DNA of 64,000 nucleotides from Azotobacter salinestris (GCF_009363155.1 NZ_CP045302.1:2204001-2268000), one strand, 5' to 3'. Counted from the first letter of the stretch, positions 44,302 to 54,506 are shown. Program-made: numbers and translations. Notes: generated by a model not told the origin, from the sequence alone.

Positions 44302-45570
44302 ATGCACCGCATCCTCACCGTCCTGATCCTCGCCCTCGCGTTCGGCCCGGCGTTCGCCGACGAGCGCAGCGAAACCCTTGAGCAGCTGGAGCGGGCCCGC
44401 CAGGACATCGCCGAACTGAAGAAGCTGCAGGAGCAGCTGAATCAGGAAAGAAGCGGCGTGCAGAAGGAGCTGGGCAAGACCGAGCGGGAGATGGGCGACC
44501 TGGAGAAGCAGGTGCGCGAGCTGCAGAAGGAACTGGACGGCCGAGAGCAGGAGATCCGCCGCCTCGACCAGGAAAAACAGACGCTGCAGAAGGCTCGCGA
44601 CGAACAGCAGCGGCTGATCGCCGCCCAGACCCGCGCCGCCTACCAGAGCGGCCGCCAGGAATACCTCAGGCTGTTGCTCAACCAGCAGCAGCCGGAACTT
44701 CTGTCACGCACCCTGACCTATTACGGCTACCTCGACCAGGCGCGCCGGGAGCAGCTCGAAGCTCACGATGCGACCCTGCGCCAACTGGCTGCGGTCGAGC
44801 AGGATCTCGCCACCCGGCAGGTCCGGCTCGGCGAACGCAAGGGCGAGCTGGAGCGACGCCGCGAACGGCTCGCCGCCCTGCACCAGGAGCGCCAGCAGGT
44901 GCTCACCCGGCTGAACCGGGAATACGCCAGCGGAGCCCAGAAACTCAAGGCTCGCGAGGAAGAACGGGCCGAGCTCGGCCAAGTGCTGCAGCGCATCGAG
45001 GAAGCCCTCGCCCGCCAAGCCCGCGAGGCCGAGGAGGCGCGCCAGCGCGCCCTCGCCGAACAACGTCGCCAGCAGGAGCTGGAGGAGCAGCGCCGACGCG
45101 TCGGAACCATCGCGCCCGCCAGCGAGGCCCCGCGCCTGTCCAGCCAGGGAACTGCCCCCGACGGTCCCTTCGCCCGCGCGCGCGGCAGTCTGCCCTGGCC
45201 GGTCGATGGCCGATTGCTGGCCCCCTACGGCTCGCCGCGCAGCGAAGATGCCCGCACCCGCTGGGACGGCGTGCTGATCGGCGCCAGTGCCGGCAGCACG
45301 GTACGCGCCATCCATGCCGGACGCGTGGTATTCGCCGACTGGCTGCGCGGCTCGGGCCTGCTGGTCATTCTCGACCACGGCAATGGCTACCTGAGCCTCT
45401 ACGGGCATAATGAGAGCCTGTTGAAGGGCGCCGGCGATATGGTCAGGGCCGGTGAGCCGATTGCCACGGTCGGCACCAGTGGCGGGCAGGACATGCCTGC
45501 GCTTTACTTCGCCATCCGCCAACAGGGCCGCCCCAGCGATCCCGCCCTGTGGTGTCGCGCGCAGGGATAG
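44302..45570 (+). CDS. envC: EnvC-like murein hydrolase activator
   Basis: A 422-residue periplasmic protein: signal peptide (MHRILTVLILALAFGPAFA), a long coiled coil (about 25-270, rich in Q, E, R and L) and a LytM/M23-type C-terminal domain (RGSLPWPVDGRLLAPYGSPR onward). The catalytic zinc ligands are degenerate: RWDGVLIGA in place of an H-x-G type site, and LYFAIRQQGRP lacking the usual His. As in EnvC, it should activate amidases instead of cutting murein itself. It lies directly upstream of ctpA. Confidence 0.9.
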   Translation: MHRILTVLILALAFGPAFADERSETLEQLERARQDIAELKKLQEQLNQERSGVQKELGKTEREMGDLEKQVRELQKELDGREQEIRRLDQEKQTLQKARDEQQRLIAAQTRAAYQSGRQEYLRLLLNQQQPELLSRTLTYYGYLDQARREQLEAHDATLRQLAAVEQDLATRQVRLGERKGELERRRERLAALHQERQQVLTRLNREYASGAQKLKAREEERAELGQVLQRIEEALARQAREAEEARQRALAEQRRQQELEEQRRRVGTIAPASEAPRLSSQGTAPDGPFARARGSLPWPVDGRLLAPYGSPRSEDARTRWDGVLIGASAGSTVRAIHAGRVVFADWLRGSGLLVILDHGNGYLSLYGHNESLLKGAGDMVRAGEPIATVGTSGGQDMPALYFAIRQQGRPSDPALWCRAQG

Positions 45571-45599
45571 CGCCGCTTTCACTCGAGGAGTTCGTTTCC

Positions 45600-46922
45600 A
45601 TGCCGCACCTGCCCCGCCCCCTCTCGCTGGCCCTGGCTGCCGCCCTGGCGCTCGGCACCCCCTTCCTGCACGCCGAGGAGACCCCTGCTGCACCAGCTGC
45701 CGAGACGCGAGGCAAGCCCCTCCTGCCGCTCGACGAACTGCGCACCTTCGCCGAGGTCCTGGACCGGATCAAGGCCGCCTATGTCGAACCGGTGGACGAC
45801 AAGACCCTGCTGGAAAATGCCATCAAGGGCATGATCAGCAATCTGGATCCGCACTCGGCCTACCTGGAGCCCAAGGAGTTCCTCGACCTGCAGGAAAGTA
45901 CCAGCGGCGAATTCGGCGGCCTGGGCATCGAGGTCGGCATGGAGGACGACCAGCTCAAGGTGGTCTCGCCGATCGACGACACCCCGGCCGCCAAGGCCGG
46001 CATCGAGGCCGGCGACCTGATCGTCAGGATCGACGACCAGCCGACCAAGGGCATGTCCATGCTCGAGGCCGTGGACAAGATGCGCGGCAAGCCCGGCAGC
46101 AAGATCGAGCTGACCCTGGTGCGCGAAGGCGGCAGGCCGTTCGATGTCCGCCTGACCCGCGCGGTGATCAAGGTCAAGAGCGTGAAGAGCCAGCTGCTCG
46201 AGTCCGGCTACGGCTACCTGCGCATCACCCAGTTCCAGGTCAACAGCGGCGAGGAGGTCGGCAAGTCGCTGGCGCGCCTGCGGCAGGAGAACGGCGGACA
46301 GAAGCTCAAGGGGCTGGTGCTGGACCTGCGCAACAACCCCGGCGGCGTGCTGCAGTCGGCGGTCGAGGTCTCCGACCACTTCCTCACCAAGGGCCTGATC
46401 GTCTACACCAAGGGGCGCATCGCCAACTCCGAACTGCGCTTCTCGGCCGACCCGGCCGACGCCAGCGAAGGCGTGCCGCTGGTGACGCTGATCAACGGCG
46501 GCAGCGCCTCGGCGGCGGAAATCGTCGCCGGCGCCCTGCAGGATCACAAGCGGGCGGTGCTGATGGGCACCGATACCTTCGGCAAAGGCTCGGTGCAGAC
46601 CGTGCTGCCGCTGAACAACGACCGCGCCCTGAAGCTGACCACCGCCCTCTACTTCACGCCCAATGGCCGCTCGATCCAGGCCCAGGGCATAGTGCCGGAC
46701 ATCGTGGTGGAGCGCGCCAGGCTGACCCAGGACACCCAGCCGGAGCACCTGCGCGAGGCCGATCTGGCCGGCCACCTGGGCAACGGCAACGGCGGCCCGG
46801 ACAAGCCCAGCGGCAAGGCCGGCCAGGAAGGCAAGGCCCGCCCGCAGGACGACGACTACCAGTTGAGCCAGGCGCTCAACCTGCTCAAGGGGCTCAACTT
46901 GACCCGCGGGCAGCAGCAGTAG
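45600..46922 (+). CDS. ctpA: Carboxy-terminal processing protease, S41 family
   Basis: A 440-residue periplasmic serine protease with a signal peptide (LSLALAAALALGTPFLHA), a PDZ domain (about 95-180: GLGIEVGMEDDQLKVVSPID) and the S41 core. The catalytic Ser lies in NGGSASAAEIVAGALQDHK near residue 303, and the Lys in GTDTFGKGSVQTVLPL near 328. The start at 45600 follows GAGGAG and overlaps nothing. It is close behind envC, the normal pairing in pseudomonads. The C-terminal tail is Gly/Lys rich. Confidence 0.93.
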   Translation: MPHLPRPLSLALAAALALGTPFLHAEETPAAPAAETRGKPLLPLDELRTFAEVLDRIKAAYVEPVDDKTLLENAIKGMISNLDPHSAYLEPKEFLDLQESTSGEFGGLGIEVGMEDDQLKVVSPIDDTPAAKAGIEAGDLIVRIDDQPTKGMSMLEAVDKMRGKPGSKIELTLVREGGRPFDVRLTRAVIKVKSVKSQLLESGYGYLRITQFQVNSGEEVGKSLARLRQENGGQKLKGLVLDLRNNPGGVLQSAVEVSDHFLTKGLIVYTKGRIANSELRFSADPADASEGVPLVTLINGGSASAAEIVAGALQDHKRAVLMGTDTFGKGSVQTVLPLNNDRALKLTTALYFTPNGRSIQAQGIVPDIVVERARLTQDTQPEHLREADLAGHLGNGNGGPDKPSGKAGQEGKARPQDDDYQLSQALNLLKGLNLTRGQQQ

Positions 46923-46940
46923 GCCGCGCAGCGAGCGGGT

Positions 46941-46963
46941 GGAGGGCCGCGCCGGCGCCCTCC
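46941..46963. terminator. GC-rich hairpin between convergent ctpA and hisF
   Basis: GGAGGGC (46941-46947) pairs with GCCCTCC (46957-46963), with possible inner pairing. No U-run follows. Confidence 0.45.
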
Positions 46964-46980
46964 GCCCGGCACCGGCCGGC

Positions 46981-47751
46981 TCAGCGCACCACTATGCCGC
47001 GGCCGGCCAGATAGGCCTTGGCTTCCGGCACCGTGTACTCGCCGAAGTGGAAGATGCTCGCCGCCAGCACCGCGTCGGCCTTGCCCTCGAGGATGCCGGC
47101 CGCCAGGTGCTCGAGGTTGCCGACGCCGCCCGAGGCGATCACCGGGATGCCTACCGCCTCGCTGATGGCGCGAGTCACCCCCAGGTCGAAGCCATTCTTC
47201 ATGCCGTCCTGGTCCATGCTGGTCAGCAGAATCTCGCCGGCACCCAACCCCTCCATCTTCTTCGCCCAGGCCACCGCATCCAGTCCGGTGGGCTTGCGCC
47301 CGCCGTGGGTGAAGATTTCCCAGCGCGGCGCCTCGCCCGGACCCGACACCCGCTTGGCGTCGATGGCAACCACGATGCACTGCGAACCGAAGCGCTCGGC
47401 GGCCTCGCCGACGAACTCCGGGTTGAACACTGCGGCGGTGTTGATCGACACCTTGTCGGCACCGGCGTTCAGCAGGTTGCGGATGTCCTGTACGGTACGC
47501 ACGCCGCCGCCCACGGTCAGCGGAATGAACACCTGGCTGGCCATGCGCTCGACGGTGTGCAGGGTGGTGTCGCGGCCTTCCGAGCTGGCGGTGATGTCGA
47601 GAAAGGTGATTTCGTCGGCGCCCTGCTCGTCGTAGCGGCGGGCGATCTCCACCGGGTCGCCGGCATCGCGGATATTCTCGAACTTGACGCCCTTGACCAC
47701 GCGACCGTTGTCCACGTCAAGGCAGGGGATGATGCGTTTGGCGAGGGCCAT
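46981..47751 (-). CDS. hisF: Imidazole glycerol phosphate synthase cyclase subunit HisF
   Basis: Builds the imidazole ring of histidine with ammonia from HisH. The 256-residue (beta/alpha)8 barrel has catalytic Asp11 in [19 protein letters not shown] and the Asp of [18 protein letters not shown], with phosphate loops [11 protein letters not shown] and [11 protein letters not shown]. The start [12 protein letters not shown] is standard. Separated from hisA by a palindromic repeat block. Confidence 0.97.
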   Translation of the reverse strand: MALAKRIIPCLDVDNGRVVKGVKFENIRDAGDPVEIARRYDEQGADEITFLDITASSEGRDTTLHTVERMASQVFIPLTVGGGVRTVQDIRNLLNAGADKVSINTAAVFNPEFVGEAAERFGSQCIVVAIDAKRVSGPGEAPRWEIFTHGGRKPTGLDAVAWAKKMEGLGAGEILLTSMDQDGMKNGFDLGVTRAISEAVGIPVIASGGVGNLEHLAAGILEGKADAVLAASIFHFGEYTVPEAKAYLAGRGIVVR

Positions 47752-47771
47752 GGCAATCTCTCTCGTCGATT

Positions 47772-47890
47772 GCATGCCGGCAATCTCGGCATGCGGCTTC
47801 TCGTGCTGATGGTTCCCACGCTCCGGCGTGGGAGCCTCGCTCGGGACGCTAAGCGTCCCCGGTTGCGCTCCCACGCCAGAGCGTGGGAGC
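47772..47890. repeat. Cluster of palindromic repeats between hisA and hisF
   Basis: Four hairpins in tandem: GCATGCCG/CGGCATGC (47772-47794), CCCACGC/GCGTGGG (47815-47833), GGGACGCT/AGCGTCCC (47843-47859) and GCTCCCACGC/GCGTGGGAGC (47867-47890). The GTTCCCACGC...GCGTGGGAGC type is a common interspersed repeat in pseudomonad genomes. Confidence 0.75.
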
Positions 47891-47915
47891 GATCAAGCGC
47901 ACCCTACGCGATAGA

Positions 47916-48650
47916 TCACTGGAAACTGTCGCACAGCGCCTGGGCTTCGGCCACGTCGAGGGTGCCTTCATAGATGGCACGGCCGGTGATGGCGCCGACG
48001 ATGCCCGGGGCACGCGCGTCCAGCAGCTTCTGGATGTCACCGAGGTTGTGGATACCGCCGGAGGCGATCACCGGGATGCGGGTGGCGATGGCCAGGGCTG
48101 CGGTGGCCTCGACGTTGCAGCCCTGCATCATGCCGTCCTTGGCGATATCGGTGTAGACGATGGCGGAGACGCCGTCGGCCTCGAAGCGCCTGGCCAGGTC
48201 GACGACCTGCACGGTGCTGACCTCGGCCCAGCCGTCGGTGGCGACGAAACCGTCCTTGGCGTCCAGACCGACGATCACCTTGCCGGGGAAGGCGCGGCAG
48301 GCCTCGCCGACGAACTCCGGCTGCTTGACCGCCTTGGTGCCAATGATCACGTAGCCGACCCCGGCCCTGACGTAGTGCTCGATGGTCTCCAGCGAACGGA
48401 TGCCGCCGCCGATCTGGATCGGCAGGCTCGGGTAGCGTTTGGCGATGGCGGTGACCACCTCGCCGTTGACCGGCTGGCCCTCGAAGGCGCCGTTGAGGTC
48501 GACCAGGTGCAGACGGCGGCAGCCGGCCTCGACCCATTTGGCGGCCATCGCCACCGGGTCGTTAGAGAACACCGTGGCATCCTCCATCAGGCCCTGGCGC
48601 AGGCGCACGCAGGCACCGTCCTTGAGATCGATTGCGGGGATAATCAGCAT
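47916..48650 (-). CDS. hisA: ProFAR isomerase HisA
   Basis: Isomerises ProFAR to PRFAR in histidine synthesis. The 244-residue (beta/alpha)8 barrel has catalytic Asp8 in [19 protein letters not shown] and Asp in [15 protein letters not shown], plus phosphate loops [11 protein letters not shown] and [11 protein letters not shown]. It belongs to a minus-strand his cluster in the order hisB-hisH-hisA-hisF. Confidence 0.97.
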   Translation of the reverse strand: MLIIPAIDLKDGACVRLRQGLMEDATVFSNDPVAMAAKWVEAGCRRLHLVDLNGAFEGQPVNGEVVTAIAKRYPSLPIQIGGGIRSLETIEHYVRAGVGYVIIGTKAVKQPEFVGEACRAFPGKVIVGLDAKDGFVATDGWAEVSTVQVVDLARRFEADGVSAIVYTDIAKDGMMQGCNVEATAALAIATRIPVIASGGIHNLGDIQKLLDARAPGIVGAITGRAIYEGTLDVAEAQALCDSFQ

Positions 48651-48676
48651 GTCTTTTTCCTAACGTCAGAAGAGCC

Positions 48677-48709
48677 CGTAGGGTGGAAAACCGCGCAGCG
48701 TTTTCCACC
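48677..48709. repeat. GTAGGGTGGA palindromic repeat between hisH and hisA
   Basis: GTAGGGTGGAAAAC (stem part 48682-48691) pairs with GTTTTCCACC (48700-48709). Same family as the palindrome at 22479-22506. Confidence 0.7.
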
Positions 48710-48724
48710 AGAATCCTGCGGCGC

Positions 48725-49363
48725 CTACCAGCGCCCGTCCCAGGCGGCGAAGTTCTGCAGCAGCTGCAGACCGTGGGTATGGCTCTTTTCCGGGTGGAAC
48801 TGCACGGCGAAGCGCGAGCCCTCGGCCAGCGCGGCGGCGAAGTCGACCCCGTAGTGGCCGCGGCCGACCACCTGGCGCGGATTGCCGGCCTCGATGTAGT
48901 AGCTGTGCACGAAGTAGAAGCGGCCGTGGTCCGGGATGTTGTGCCAGAGCGGATGGTCGACGCTCTGGGCGACCTCGTTCCAGCCCATGTGCGGCACCTT
49001 GAGGTGTTCGCCGTCCTCGACCAGATCCTTGCCGAAGAAGCGCACCCGTCCGGGGAACAGGCCGATGCAGTCGACCCCGCCGTTCTCCTCGCTGTGCTCC
49101 ATCAACGCCTGCATGCCGACGCAGATGCCGAGGAACGGCCGGTTGGCGCTCACTTCGCGGACCAGGGCGTCGAAACCCAGCCGACGGATCTCGGCCATGC
49201 AGTCGCGGATCGCGCCAACGCCGGGGAACACTACCCGGTCGGCCTCGCGGATCACCTGAGCGTCACTGGTGATCAGCACCCGGCCGGCGCCGACGTGCTC
49301 CAGCGCCTTGGCCACCGAGTGCAGGTTGCCCATGCCATAGTCGATCACGGCTACCGTCTGCAT
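48725..49363 (-). CDS. hisH: Imidazole glycerol phosphate synthase glutaminase subunit HisH
   Basis: A 212-residue class I glutamine amidotransferase feeding ammonia to HisF. The triad is visible: Cys in [20 protein letters not shown], and His/Glu in [20 protein letters not shown]. The N-terminus [20 protein letters not shown] is typical. The start codon overlaps the hisB stop by one base, so translation is probably coupled. Confidence 0.97.
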   Translation of the reverse strand: MQTVAVIDYGMGNLHSVAKALEHVGAGRVLITSDAQVIREADRVVFPGVGAIRDCMAEIRRLGFDALVREVSANRPFLGICVGMQALMEHSEENGGVDCIGLFPGRVRFFGKDLVEDGEHLKVPHMGWNEVAQSVDHPLWHNIPDHGRFYFVHSYYIEAGNPRQVVGRGHYGVDFAAALAEGSRFAVQFHPEKSHTHGLQLLQNFAAWDGRW

Positions 49364-49956
49364 CACAGGCACCCCTTGGTGGAAGGCGTCTGCCCGGCCA
49401 TGCGCGGATCGAGCTCGATGGCCATGCGCAGGGCACGGCCGAAGGCCTTGAACACCGTCTCGATCTGGTGATGGGTGTTGCTGCCGCGCAGGTTGTCGAT
49501 GTGCAGGGTCACTTGCGCGTGGTTGACGAAGCCCTGGAAGAACTCCTGGAACAGGTCCACGTCGAAGCTGCCGACCCGGGCGCGGGTGTAGGGCACGTGC
49601 ATCGAGAGGCCAGGACGGCCGGAGAAGTCGATCACCACACGCGACAGTGCCTCGTCCAGCGGCACGTAGGAGTGGCCGTAGCGGACGATGCCCTTCTTGT
49701 CGCCGATGGCCTTGGCGAAGGCCTGGCCGAGGGTGATGCCGACGTCTTCCACGGTGTGATGGTCGTCGATATGCAGGTCGCCCCGGCACTCGATATCCAG
49801 GTCGATCAGGCCGTGGCGGGCGATCTGGTCGAGCATGTGCTCGAGGAAGGGCACGCCGATGGCGAACCGGGCCTTGCCGGTGCCGTCCAGGTTGATCGAG
49901 ACCTTGATCTGGGTCTCCAGGGTGTTGCGCTCGACGCAAGCCGTACGTTCGGCCAT
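49363..49956 (-). CDS. hisB: Imidazoleglycerol-phosphate dehydratase HisB
   Basis: Dehydrates IGP in histidine synthesis. This is the 197-residue monofunctional form without the phosphatase domain. Metal-binding His clusters are intact: [61 protein letters not shown]. The start [17 protein letters not shown] is chosen over an upstream Met. It is the first gene of the minus-strand his cluster. Confidence 0.97.
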   Translation of the reverse strand: MAERTACVERNTLETQIKVSINLDGTGKARFAIGVPFLEHMLDQIARHGLIDLDIECRGDLHIDDHHTVEDVGITLGQAFAKAIGDKKGIVRYGHSYVPLDEALSRVVIDFSGRPGLSMHVPYTRARVGSFDVDLFQEFFQGFVNHAQVTLHIDNLRGSNTHHQIETVFKAFGRALRMAIELDPRMAGQTPSTKGCL

Positions 49957-50106
49957 CACAGCTCCGCTAGTCGTGGGACGAAAGGTCGCCATTATAGGCG
50001 CAAACCCGGAGGGCGGATAAGCCGTCCGGCACGGCCTGCCCGGTGCACGGACGGGCTCCGCTGGTTATCCTTGCCGATCCAGCAAGCGACAAGGCCCCCG
50101 AAAACC

Positions 50107-50505
50107 ATGCCCGTCCACGTCGAAACGTTCACCACCGCCAGCCCCCAGGACCGCATCGACCTGGCGAAGATCTATGCCGATGCCCCCGCCTGGCTGCTGG
50201 CCCCCCATGCCGACGCCGAGCACCTGATCGCCACCGGGCTCGATCATGGCACGCTGATCGCCGGCCGCTTCAACGACCGCCTGCTCGGCGCCGCGCTGCT
50301 GGAAAGGAACGACGACTGCTGGCGGCTGTCGCACCTCTGCGTGCGCCGGATCACCCGCGGCCGCGGCGTCGCCCGCCGCCTGCTCGACGAGGCCCGGCGT
50401 CTCGCCGCGCAAGCCGGCAAGCCCCTGCATCTGGCCGGCCCCACCGACCAGCTGGAAGCCCAGGCCCTGGCCGCCCGCACCCAATTGCCGCTGGACGCCC
50501 TCTGA
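50107..50505 (+). CDS. PanM/PanZ-like GNAT protein
   Basis: A 132-residue single-domain GNAT protein. The pattern PQDRIDLAKIYADAPAWLLA, LIAGRFNDRLLGAALLERN and LCVRRITRGRGVARRLLDEA matches PanZ/PanM, the acetyl-CoA sensor that triggers PanD maturation in coenzyme A synthesis (SDQDRIDLQKIW, RFNERLLAA, RREVTRRRGVG in enterobacteria). Acetyl-CoA loop R-x-x-G-x-A is present. It is divergent from the his cluster. I did not see panD nearby. Confidence 0.75.
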   Translation: MPVHVETFTTASPQDRIDLAKIYADAPAWLLAPHADAEHLIATGLDHGTLIAGRFNDRLLGAALLERNDDCWRLSHLCVRRITRGRGVARRLLDEARRLAAQAGKPLHLAGPTDQLEAQALAARTQLPLDAL

Positions 50506-50612
50506 GGCCTCCGCCCGCCCCCGGCCGCCGGGCGCGCGGCTCGGCCACCATGGCGGGCCGCTATACTCGGCGGCCGATATCCCATCGCGAACCCCCAACA
50601 AGGACTCCGCCC

Positions 50613-52844
50613 ATGAAAACGCTCGGCAAAATCCTTGGCCTGCTCGTTCTCGGGCTGCTGCTGATCGCCGTCGGCCTCGGCTTCGCCCTCACCCAGCTGT
50701 TCGACCCCAACGACTACAAGGACGAGATCCGCCAGCTCGCCCGCGACAAGGCCAATCTGGAACTGACCCTGAACGGCGATATCGGCTGGAGCCTGTTCCC
50801 CTGGCTTGGCCTGCAGCTGCAGCAGACCAGCGTGGCCAGCACCCGCACCCCCGACCAGCCAGTCGCCGACCTGGAGATGATCGGCCTGTCGGTGCGGGTG
50901 CTGCCGCTGCTGCGCCGGGAAATCCAGATGAGCGACATCCGCGTCGACGGCCTCAACCTGCACCTGCGCCGCGACAAGCAGGGCCGCGGCAACTGGGAGG
51001 ACCTCGGCCGCCCGGCCCAGGCCAAGCAGCCGGAGGTCGCTGCCGGGGAAACCGCAGCGCCGGCCGGAGTACCCGTCGAGACGCCCGCCGACAACGGCGC
51101 CCGGGCGCTGCGCCTGGACATCGACAGCCTGACGCTGAACAACGCCCGGCTGGACTACCTGGACGAACGCAGCGGGCAGAAATTCAGCGCCGAGAGCATC
51201 CAGCTCACCAGCGGCGCGATCCGCCCGGACAGCGACATCCCCCTCAAGCTGACCGCCTTCTTCGGCAGCAACCAGCCGGTGATGCGCGCGCGCACCGACC
51301 TCGAGGGCATGCTGCGCTTCGACCCCGCGCTCCAGCGCTTCCAGCTGGGCAACGCCCGGCTGTCCGGCGAGGCCTCCGGCGAGCCGCTCAAGGGCAAGAG
51401 CCTGAATTTTGCCGCCCAGGGCGAGTTGCTCGCCGATCTGGCCGCCCAGGTGGCCGAATGGAATGGTCTCAAGCTCACCGCCAACCAGCTGCGCGCCATC
51501 GGCGAGTTGAAGGTGCGCGAACTGGACAAGGCCCCGCAGCTGAGCGGCGGCCTGTCGATCGCCCAGTTCAACCCGCGCGAATTTCTCGCCGGCCTCGGCC
51601 AGGAACTGCCGGCGACGGCCGACCCCGCCAGCCTGACCCGCCTCGAACTGAACACCCAGTTGAGCGGCTCGCCGAGCGCCGTGGCCTTCGACAAGCTCGA
51701 CCTGAAGCTGGACGACAGCCAGTTCACCGGCCGCATCGCCGTCGCCGATCTCGCCCGCCAGGCCCTGCGCGTGCAGCTCAAGGGCGACCGGCTGGACCTC
51801 GACCGCTACCTGGCGCCGAAGAGCGAGAAGAAAGAGGCCGCCGGTGCCGCGCGCCAGGCCGAGGTCAAGGGCGCCGTGGCCAGCGCCATCCAGAACAGCG
51901 ACACCCCGCTGCCCGATGCCCCCACCCAGCAGGCCTGGAGCGAAGAGGCCGTGCTGCCGGTCGACACCCTGCGCAAGCTGGATCTGCAGGCCAACCTCGA
52001 TGTCGGCCAGTTGACCCTCGACCGGCTGCCGATCGGCAACGCCCACCTGCAGGCCACCGCCAAGGACGGCCTGTTGACTCTGCAGAGCCTGCGCGGCGAA
52101 CTCTTCGGCGGCAGCTTCGACAGCCAGGCCCGCCTCGACGTCCGCCCGTCCACTCCCCAGTTGAGCGTGCTGAAGCGCCTCAGCCGGATTCCGGTGGAAA
52201 AATTTATCGAGACGGAAGGCAAGGAAAAGCCCCCGGTCAAGGGCCTGCTCGACCTGAACGCCGACCTGGAAACCCGCGGCAATAGCCAGAAGGCCTGGGT
52301 CGAGGGGCTCAACGGCACGGCCAGCTTCGTCCTCCACGACGGCGTGCTGCCCGACGCCAACCTCGAGCAGCAGCTGTGCCTGGCCATCGCCACCCTCAAC
52401 CGCAAGGGGCTGAACAATCCGCCCAGCGCCAAGGACACGCCCTTCGAGGAGCTCAGCGGCAGCCTGCGGTTCACCAATGGCGTCGCCAGCAACCCGGACC
52501 TCAAGGCACGCATCCCCGGCCTGACGGTCAACGGCAACGGCGACCTGGACCTGCGCGTGCTCGGCATGGACTACCGCATCGGCGTGATCATCGAGGGCGA
52601 CAAGCGCGCCATGCCCGATGCCGCCTGCCAGGTCAACGAGCGCTACGTCGGCCTGGAATGGCCGGTCCGCTGCCGCGGCCCGCTGGAACTGGGCGCCAAG
52701 GCCTGCCGCCTGGATCGCGACGGACTGCGCCAGATCGCCGCCAAGCTGGCCGGCGAGAAGCTCAACCAGAAGCTCGAGGAGAAGCTCGGCGACAAGGTCA
52801 GCCCGGAACTCAAGGACGCGCTGAAGGGGCTGTTCAACCGATGA
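50613..52844 (+). CDS. asmA: AsmA-family envelope protein
   Basis: A 743-residue protein with an N-terminal membrane anchor (ILGLLVLGLLLIAVGLGFAL) followed by the AsmA N-terminal block (FDPNDYKDEIRQLARDKANL, LNGDIGWSLFPWLGLQLQQT) and the C-terminal AsmA domain (LDLNADLETRGNSQKAWVEG, LNGTASFVLHDGVLPDANLE). Most of the protein should lie in the periplasm as a long beta groove. AsmA relatives are bridge-like lipid transport proteins. Its stop overlaps the mutY start (ATGA). Confidence 0.9.
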   Translation: MKTLGKILGLLVLGLLLIAVGLGFALTQLFDPNDYKDEIRQLARDKANLELTLNGDIGWSLFPWLGLQLQQTSVASTRTPDQPVADLEMIGLSVRVLPLLRREIQMSDIRVDGLNLHLRRDKQGRGNWEDLGRPAQAKQPEVAAGETAAPAGVPVETPADNGARALRLDIDSLTLNNARLDYLDERSGQKFSAESIQLTSGAIRPDSDIPLKLTAFFGSNQPVMRARTDLEGMLRFDPALQRFQLGNARLSGEASGEPLKGKSLNFAAQGELLADLAAQVAEWNGLKLTANQLRAIGELKVRELDKAPQLSGGLSIAQFNPREFLAGLGQELPATADPASLTRLELNTQLSGSPSAVAFDKLDLKLDDSQFTGRIAVADLARQALRVQLKGDRLDLDRYLAPKSEKKEAAGAARQAEVKGAVASAIQNSDTPLPDAPTQQAWSEEAVLPVDTLRKLDLQANLDVGQLTLDRLPIGNAHLQATAKDGLLTLQSLRGELFGGSFDSQARLDVRPSTPQLSVLKRLSRIPVEKFIETEGKEKPPVKGLLDLNADLETRGNSQKAWVEGLNGTASFVLHDGVLPDANLEQQLCLAIATLNRKGLNNPPSAKDTPFEELSGSLRFTNGVASNPDLKARIPGLTVNGNGDLDLRVLGMDYRIGVIIEGDKRAMPDAACQVNERYVGLEWPVRCRGPLELGAKACRLDRDGLRQIAAKLAGEKLNQKLEEKLGDKVSPELKDALKGLFNR

Positions 52845-53929
52845 GCCCCGAACAGTTCGGCAGCGCCGTGCTCGCCTGGTACGACCGCCACGGCCGCAAG
52901 GACCTGCCCTGGCAGCAGGACATCACGCCCTACCGGGTGTGGGTCTCGGAAATCATGCTGCAGCAGACCCAGGTCGCCACCGTGCTCGGCTACTACGAGC
53001 GCTTCATGGCCGCCCTGCCGACGGTGGAGGCGCTCGCCGCGGCGCCCGAGGACGAGGTGCTGCACCTGTGGACCGGGCTCGGCTACTACAGCCGCGCGCG
53101 CAACCTGCACAGGACCGCGAAGATCGTCGTCGAGCAGTACGCCGGCGCGTTTCCCCGCTCGCTGGAGGCCCTCGCCGGACTGCCCGGCATCGGCCGCTCC
53201 ACCGCCGGCGCCATCGCCAGCATCAGCATGGGGCTGCGCGCATCGATCCTCGACGGCAACGTCAAGCGCGTGCTGGCCCGCTACCTGGCCGAGGACGGCT
53301 ATCCGGGCGAGCCCGGGGTGGCGAAGCGCCTGTGGAACGCCGCCGAGCGTCTCACCCCCGAGGCGCGGGTCAACCACTACACCCAGGCGATGATGGACCT
53401 CGGCGCCACCCTCTGCACCCGTGCTCGCCCGGCCTGCCTGCTCTGCCCGTTGCAGAGCGGCTGCCGCGCCCACCTGCTCGGCCGCGAGACGGACTACCCG
53501 ACGCCCAAGCCGCGCCGGGAGCTGCCGCGAAAGCGCACCCTGATGCCGCTGCTGGCCAGCCGCGACGGCGCCATCCTGCTCTACCGGCGCCCCTCCAGCG
53601 GACTCTGGGGCGGACTCTGGAGCCTGCCGGAGCTGGACGACATCGAAGCGCTCGCCCCGCTCGCCGCCCGCCATGCCCTGCGCCTCGGCGAGCGCCGCGC
53701 GCTGCCCGGCCTGACCCACACCTTCAGCCATTTCCAGCTGGCCATCGAGCCCTGGCTCATCGCGGTGGAAAGCGCCGCCCCCGCCGTGGCCGAGGCCGAC
53801 TGGCTCTGGTATAACCTCGCCGCTCCGCCGCGCCTGGGCCTCGCCGCCCCGGTGAAGAAGCTGCTCAAGCACGTCCAGAGCGAACTGCAGCCTCCGGCGG
53901 ATCAGCCGACTTCGAGGAGAGACCCATGA
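52841..53929 (+). CDS. mutY: Adenine DNA glycosylase MutY
   Basis: Removes adenine mispaired with 8-oxoguanine. The 362-residue protein has the catalytic Glu in [19 protein letters not shown], the Hh[20 protein letters not shown], catalytic Asp in [19 protein letters not shown] and the [4Fe-4S] ligands C-x6-C-x2-C-x5-C ([17 protein letters not shown]). A Nudix-like C-terminal domain ([20 protein letters not shown]) checks the opposite base. Coupled to asmA upstream and yggX downstream by 4-base overlaps. Confidence 0.97.
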   Translation: MSPEQFGSAVLAWYDRHGRKDLPWQQDITPYRVWVSEIMLQQTQVATVLGYYERFMAALPTVEALAAAPEDEVLHLWTGLGYYSRARNLHRTAKIVVEQYAGAFPRSLEALAGLPGIGRSTAGAIASISMGLRASILDGNVKRVLARYLAEDGYPGEPGVAKRLWNAAERLTPEARVNHYTQAMMDLGATLCTRARPACLLCPLQSGCRAHLLGRETDYPTPKPRRELPRKRTLMPLLASRDGAILLYRRPSSGLWGGLWSLPELDDIEALAPLAARHALRLGERRALPGLTHTFSHFQLAIEPWLIAVESAAPAVAEADWLWYNLAAPPRLGLAAPVKKLLKHVQSELQPPADQPTSRRDP

Positions 53930-54198
53930 CCCGCACCGTGCATTGCCGCAAGTACAAAGAGGAACTGCCCGGCCTCGACCGTCCGCCCTACCCGGGCCCC
54001 AAGGGCGAGGACATCTACAACAACGTCTCGAAGCAGGCCTGGGACGAATGGCAGAAGCACCAGACCATGCTGATCAACGAGCGCCGGCTGAACATGATGA
54101 ATGCCGAGGACCGCAAGTTCCTCCAGGGCGAGATGGACAAGTTCCTCTCCGGCGAGGAATACGCCCAGGCCGAGGGCTACGTGCAGCCGAAGGAGTGA
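53926..54198 (+). CDS. yggX: Fe(2+)-trafficking/oxidative damage protection protein YggX
   Basis: A 90-residue protein, [20 protein letters not shown] then [20 protein letters not shown] and [15 protein letters not shown], the invariant YggX blocks. The single conserved Cys (Cys7) is present. The family protects iron-sulfur proteins from oxidation. The mutY-yggX coupling is conserved in gammaproteobacteria and makes sense because MutY has an Fe-S cluster. Confidence 0.96.
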   Translation: MTRTVHCRKYKEELPGLDRPPYPGPKGEDIYNNVSKQAWDEWQKHQTMLINERRLNMMNAEDRKFLQGEMDKFLSGEEYAQAEGYVQPKE

Positions 54199-54263
54199 GC
54201 CTTCGACCGACGCGCCGGCTCACGCTAACCGCTTCAAAAAGCTAATTTTTTCGCCGGCTGCAG

Positions 54264-54293
54264 TTGACGCTCCGGCGGTAAAGAAGGTTTAAT
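54264..54293 (+). promoter_or_regulatory. Sigma-70 promoter of the tRNA-Phe genes
   Basis: TTGACG (54264-54269), 18-base spacer, TTTAAT (54288-54293), followed by a GC-rich discriminator (GCCGGCC) typical of stringently controlled stable RNA promoters. The tRNA starts 14 bases later. Confidence 0.75.
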
Positions 54294-54306
54294 GCCGGCC
54301 GTTGTT

Positions 54307-54382
54307 GCCCAGGTAGCTCAGTTGGTAGAGCAGGGGATTGAAAATCCCCGTGTCGGCGGTTCGATTCCGTCCCTGGGCACCA
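54307..54382 (+). tRNA. tRNA-Phe (GAA), first copy
   Basis: A 76-base cloverleaf from GCCCAGG to CCTGGGC-ACCA: D-arm AGCTCAGTTGGTAGAGC, anticodon arm GGGGATTGAAAATCCCC with GAA, T-arm GGCGGTTCGATTCCGTC. CCA is encoded. Identical to the copy 40 bp downstream. Confidence 0.97.
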
Positions 54383-54422
54383 TTTCCCTCGAGTGGTACT
54401 CCCGCAGTCGCAACGCCCTTTC

Positions 54423-54498
54423 GCCCAGGTAGCTCAGTTGGTAGAGCAGGGGATTGAAAATCCCCGTGTCGGCGGTTCGATTCCGTCCCTGGGCACCA
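54423..54498 (+). tRNA. tRNA-Phe (GAA), second copy
   Basis: Base-for-base identical to the first copy including CCA, after a 40-bp spacer, so the two are probably co-transcribed. A strong terminator follows 9 bases on. The accessory coo operon begins just downstream. Confidence 0.97.
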
Positions 54499-54506
54499 TA
54501 TTCGAC

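Noticed and set aside
54307..54498. Left attachment site of an integrative element at tRNA-Phe
   Set aside because: No integrase gene and no matching tRNA 3' fragment on the far side of the coo operon inside the window. Kept only as a possibility in the findings.
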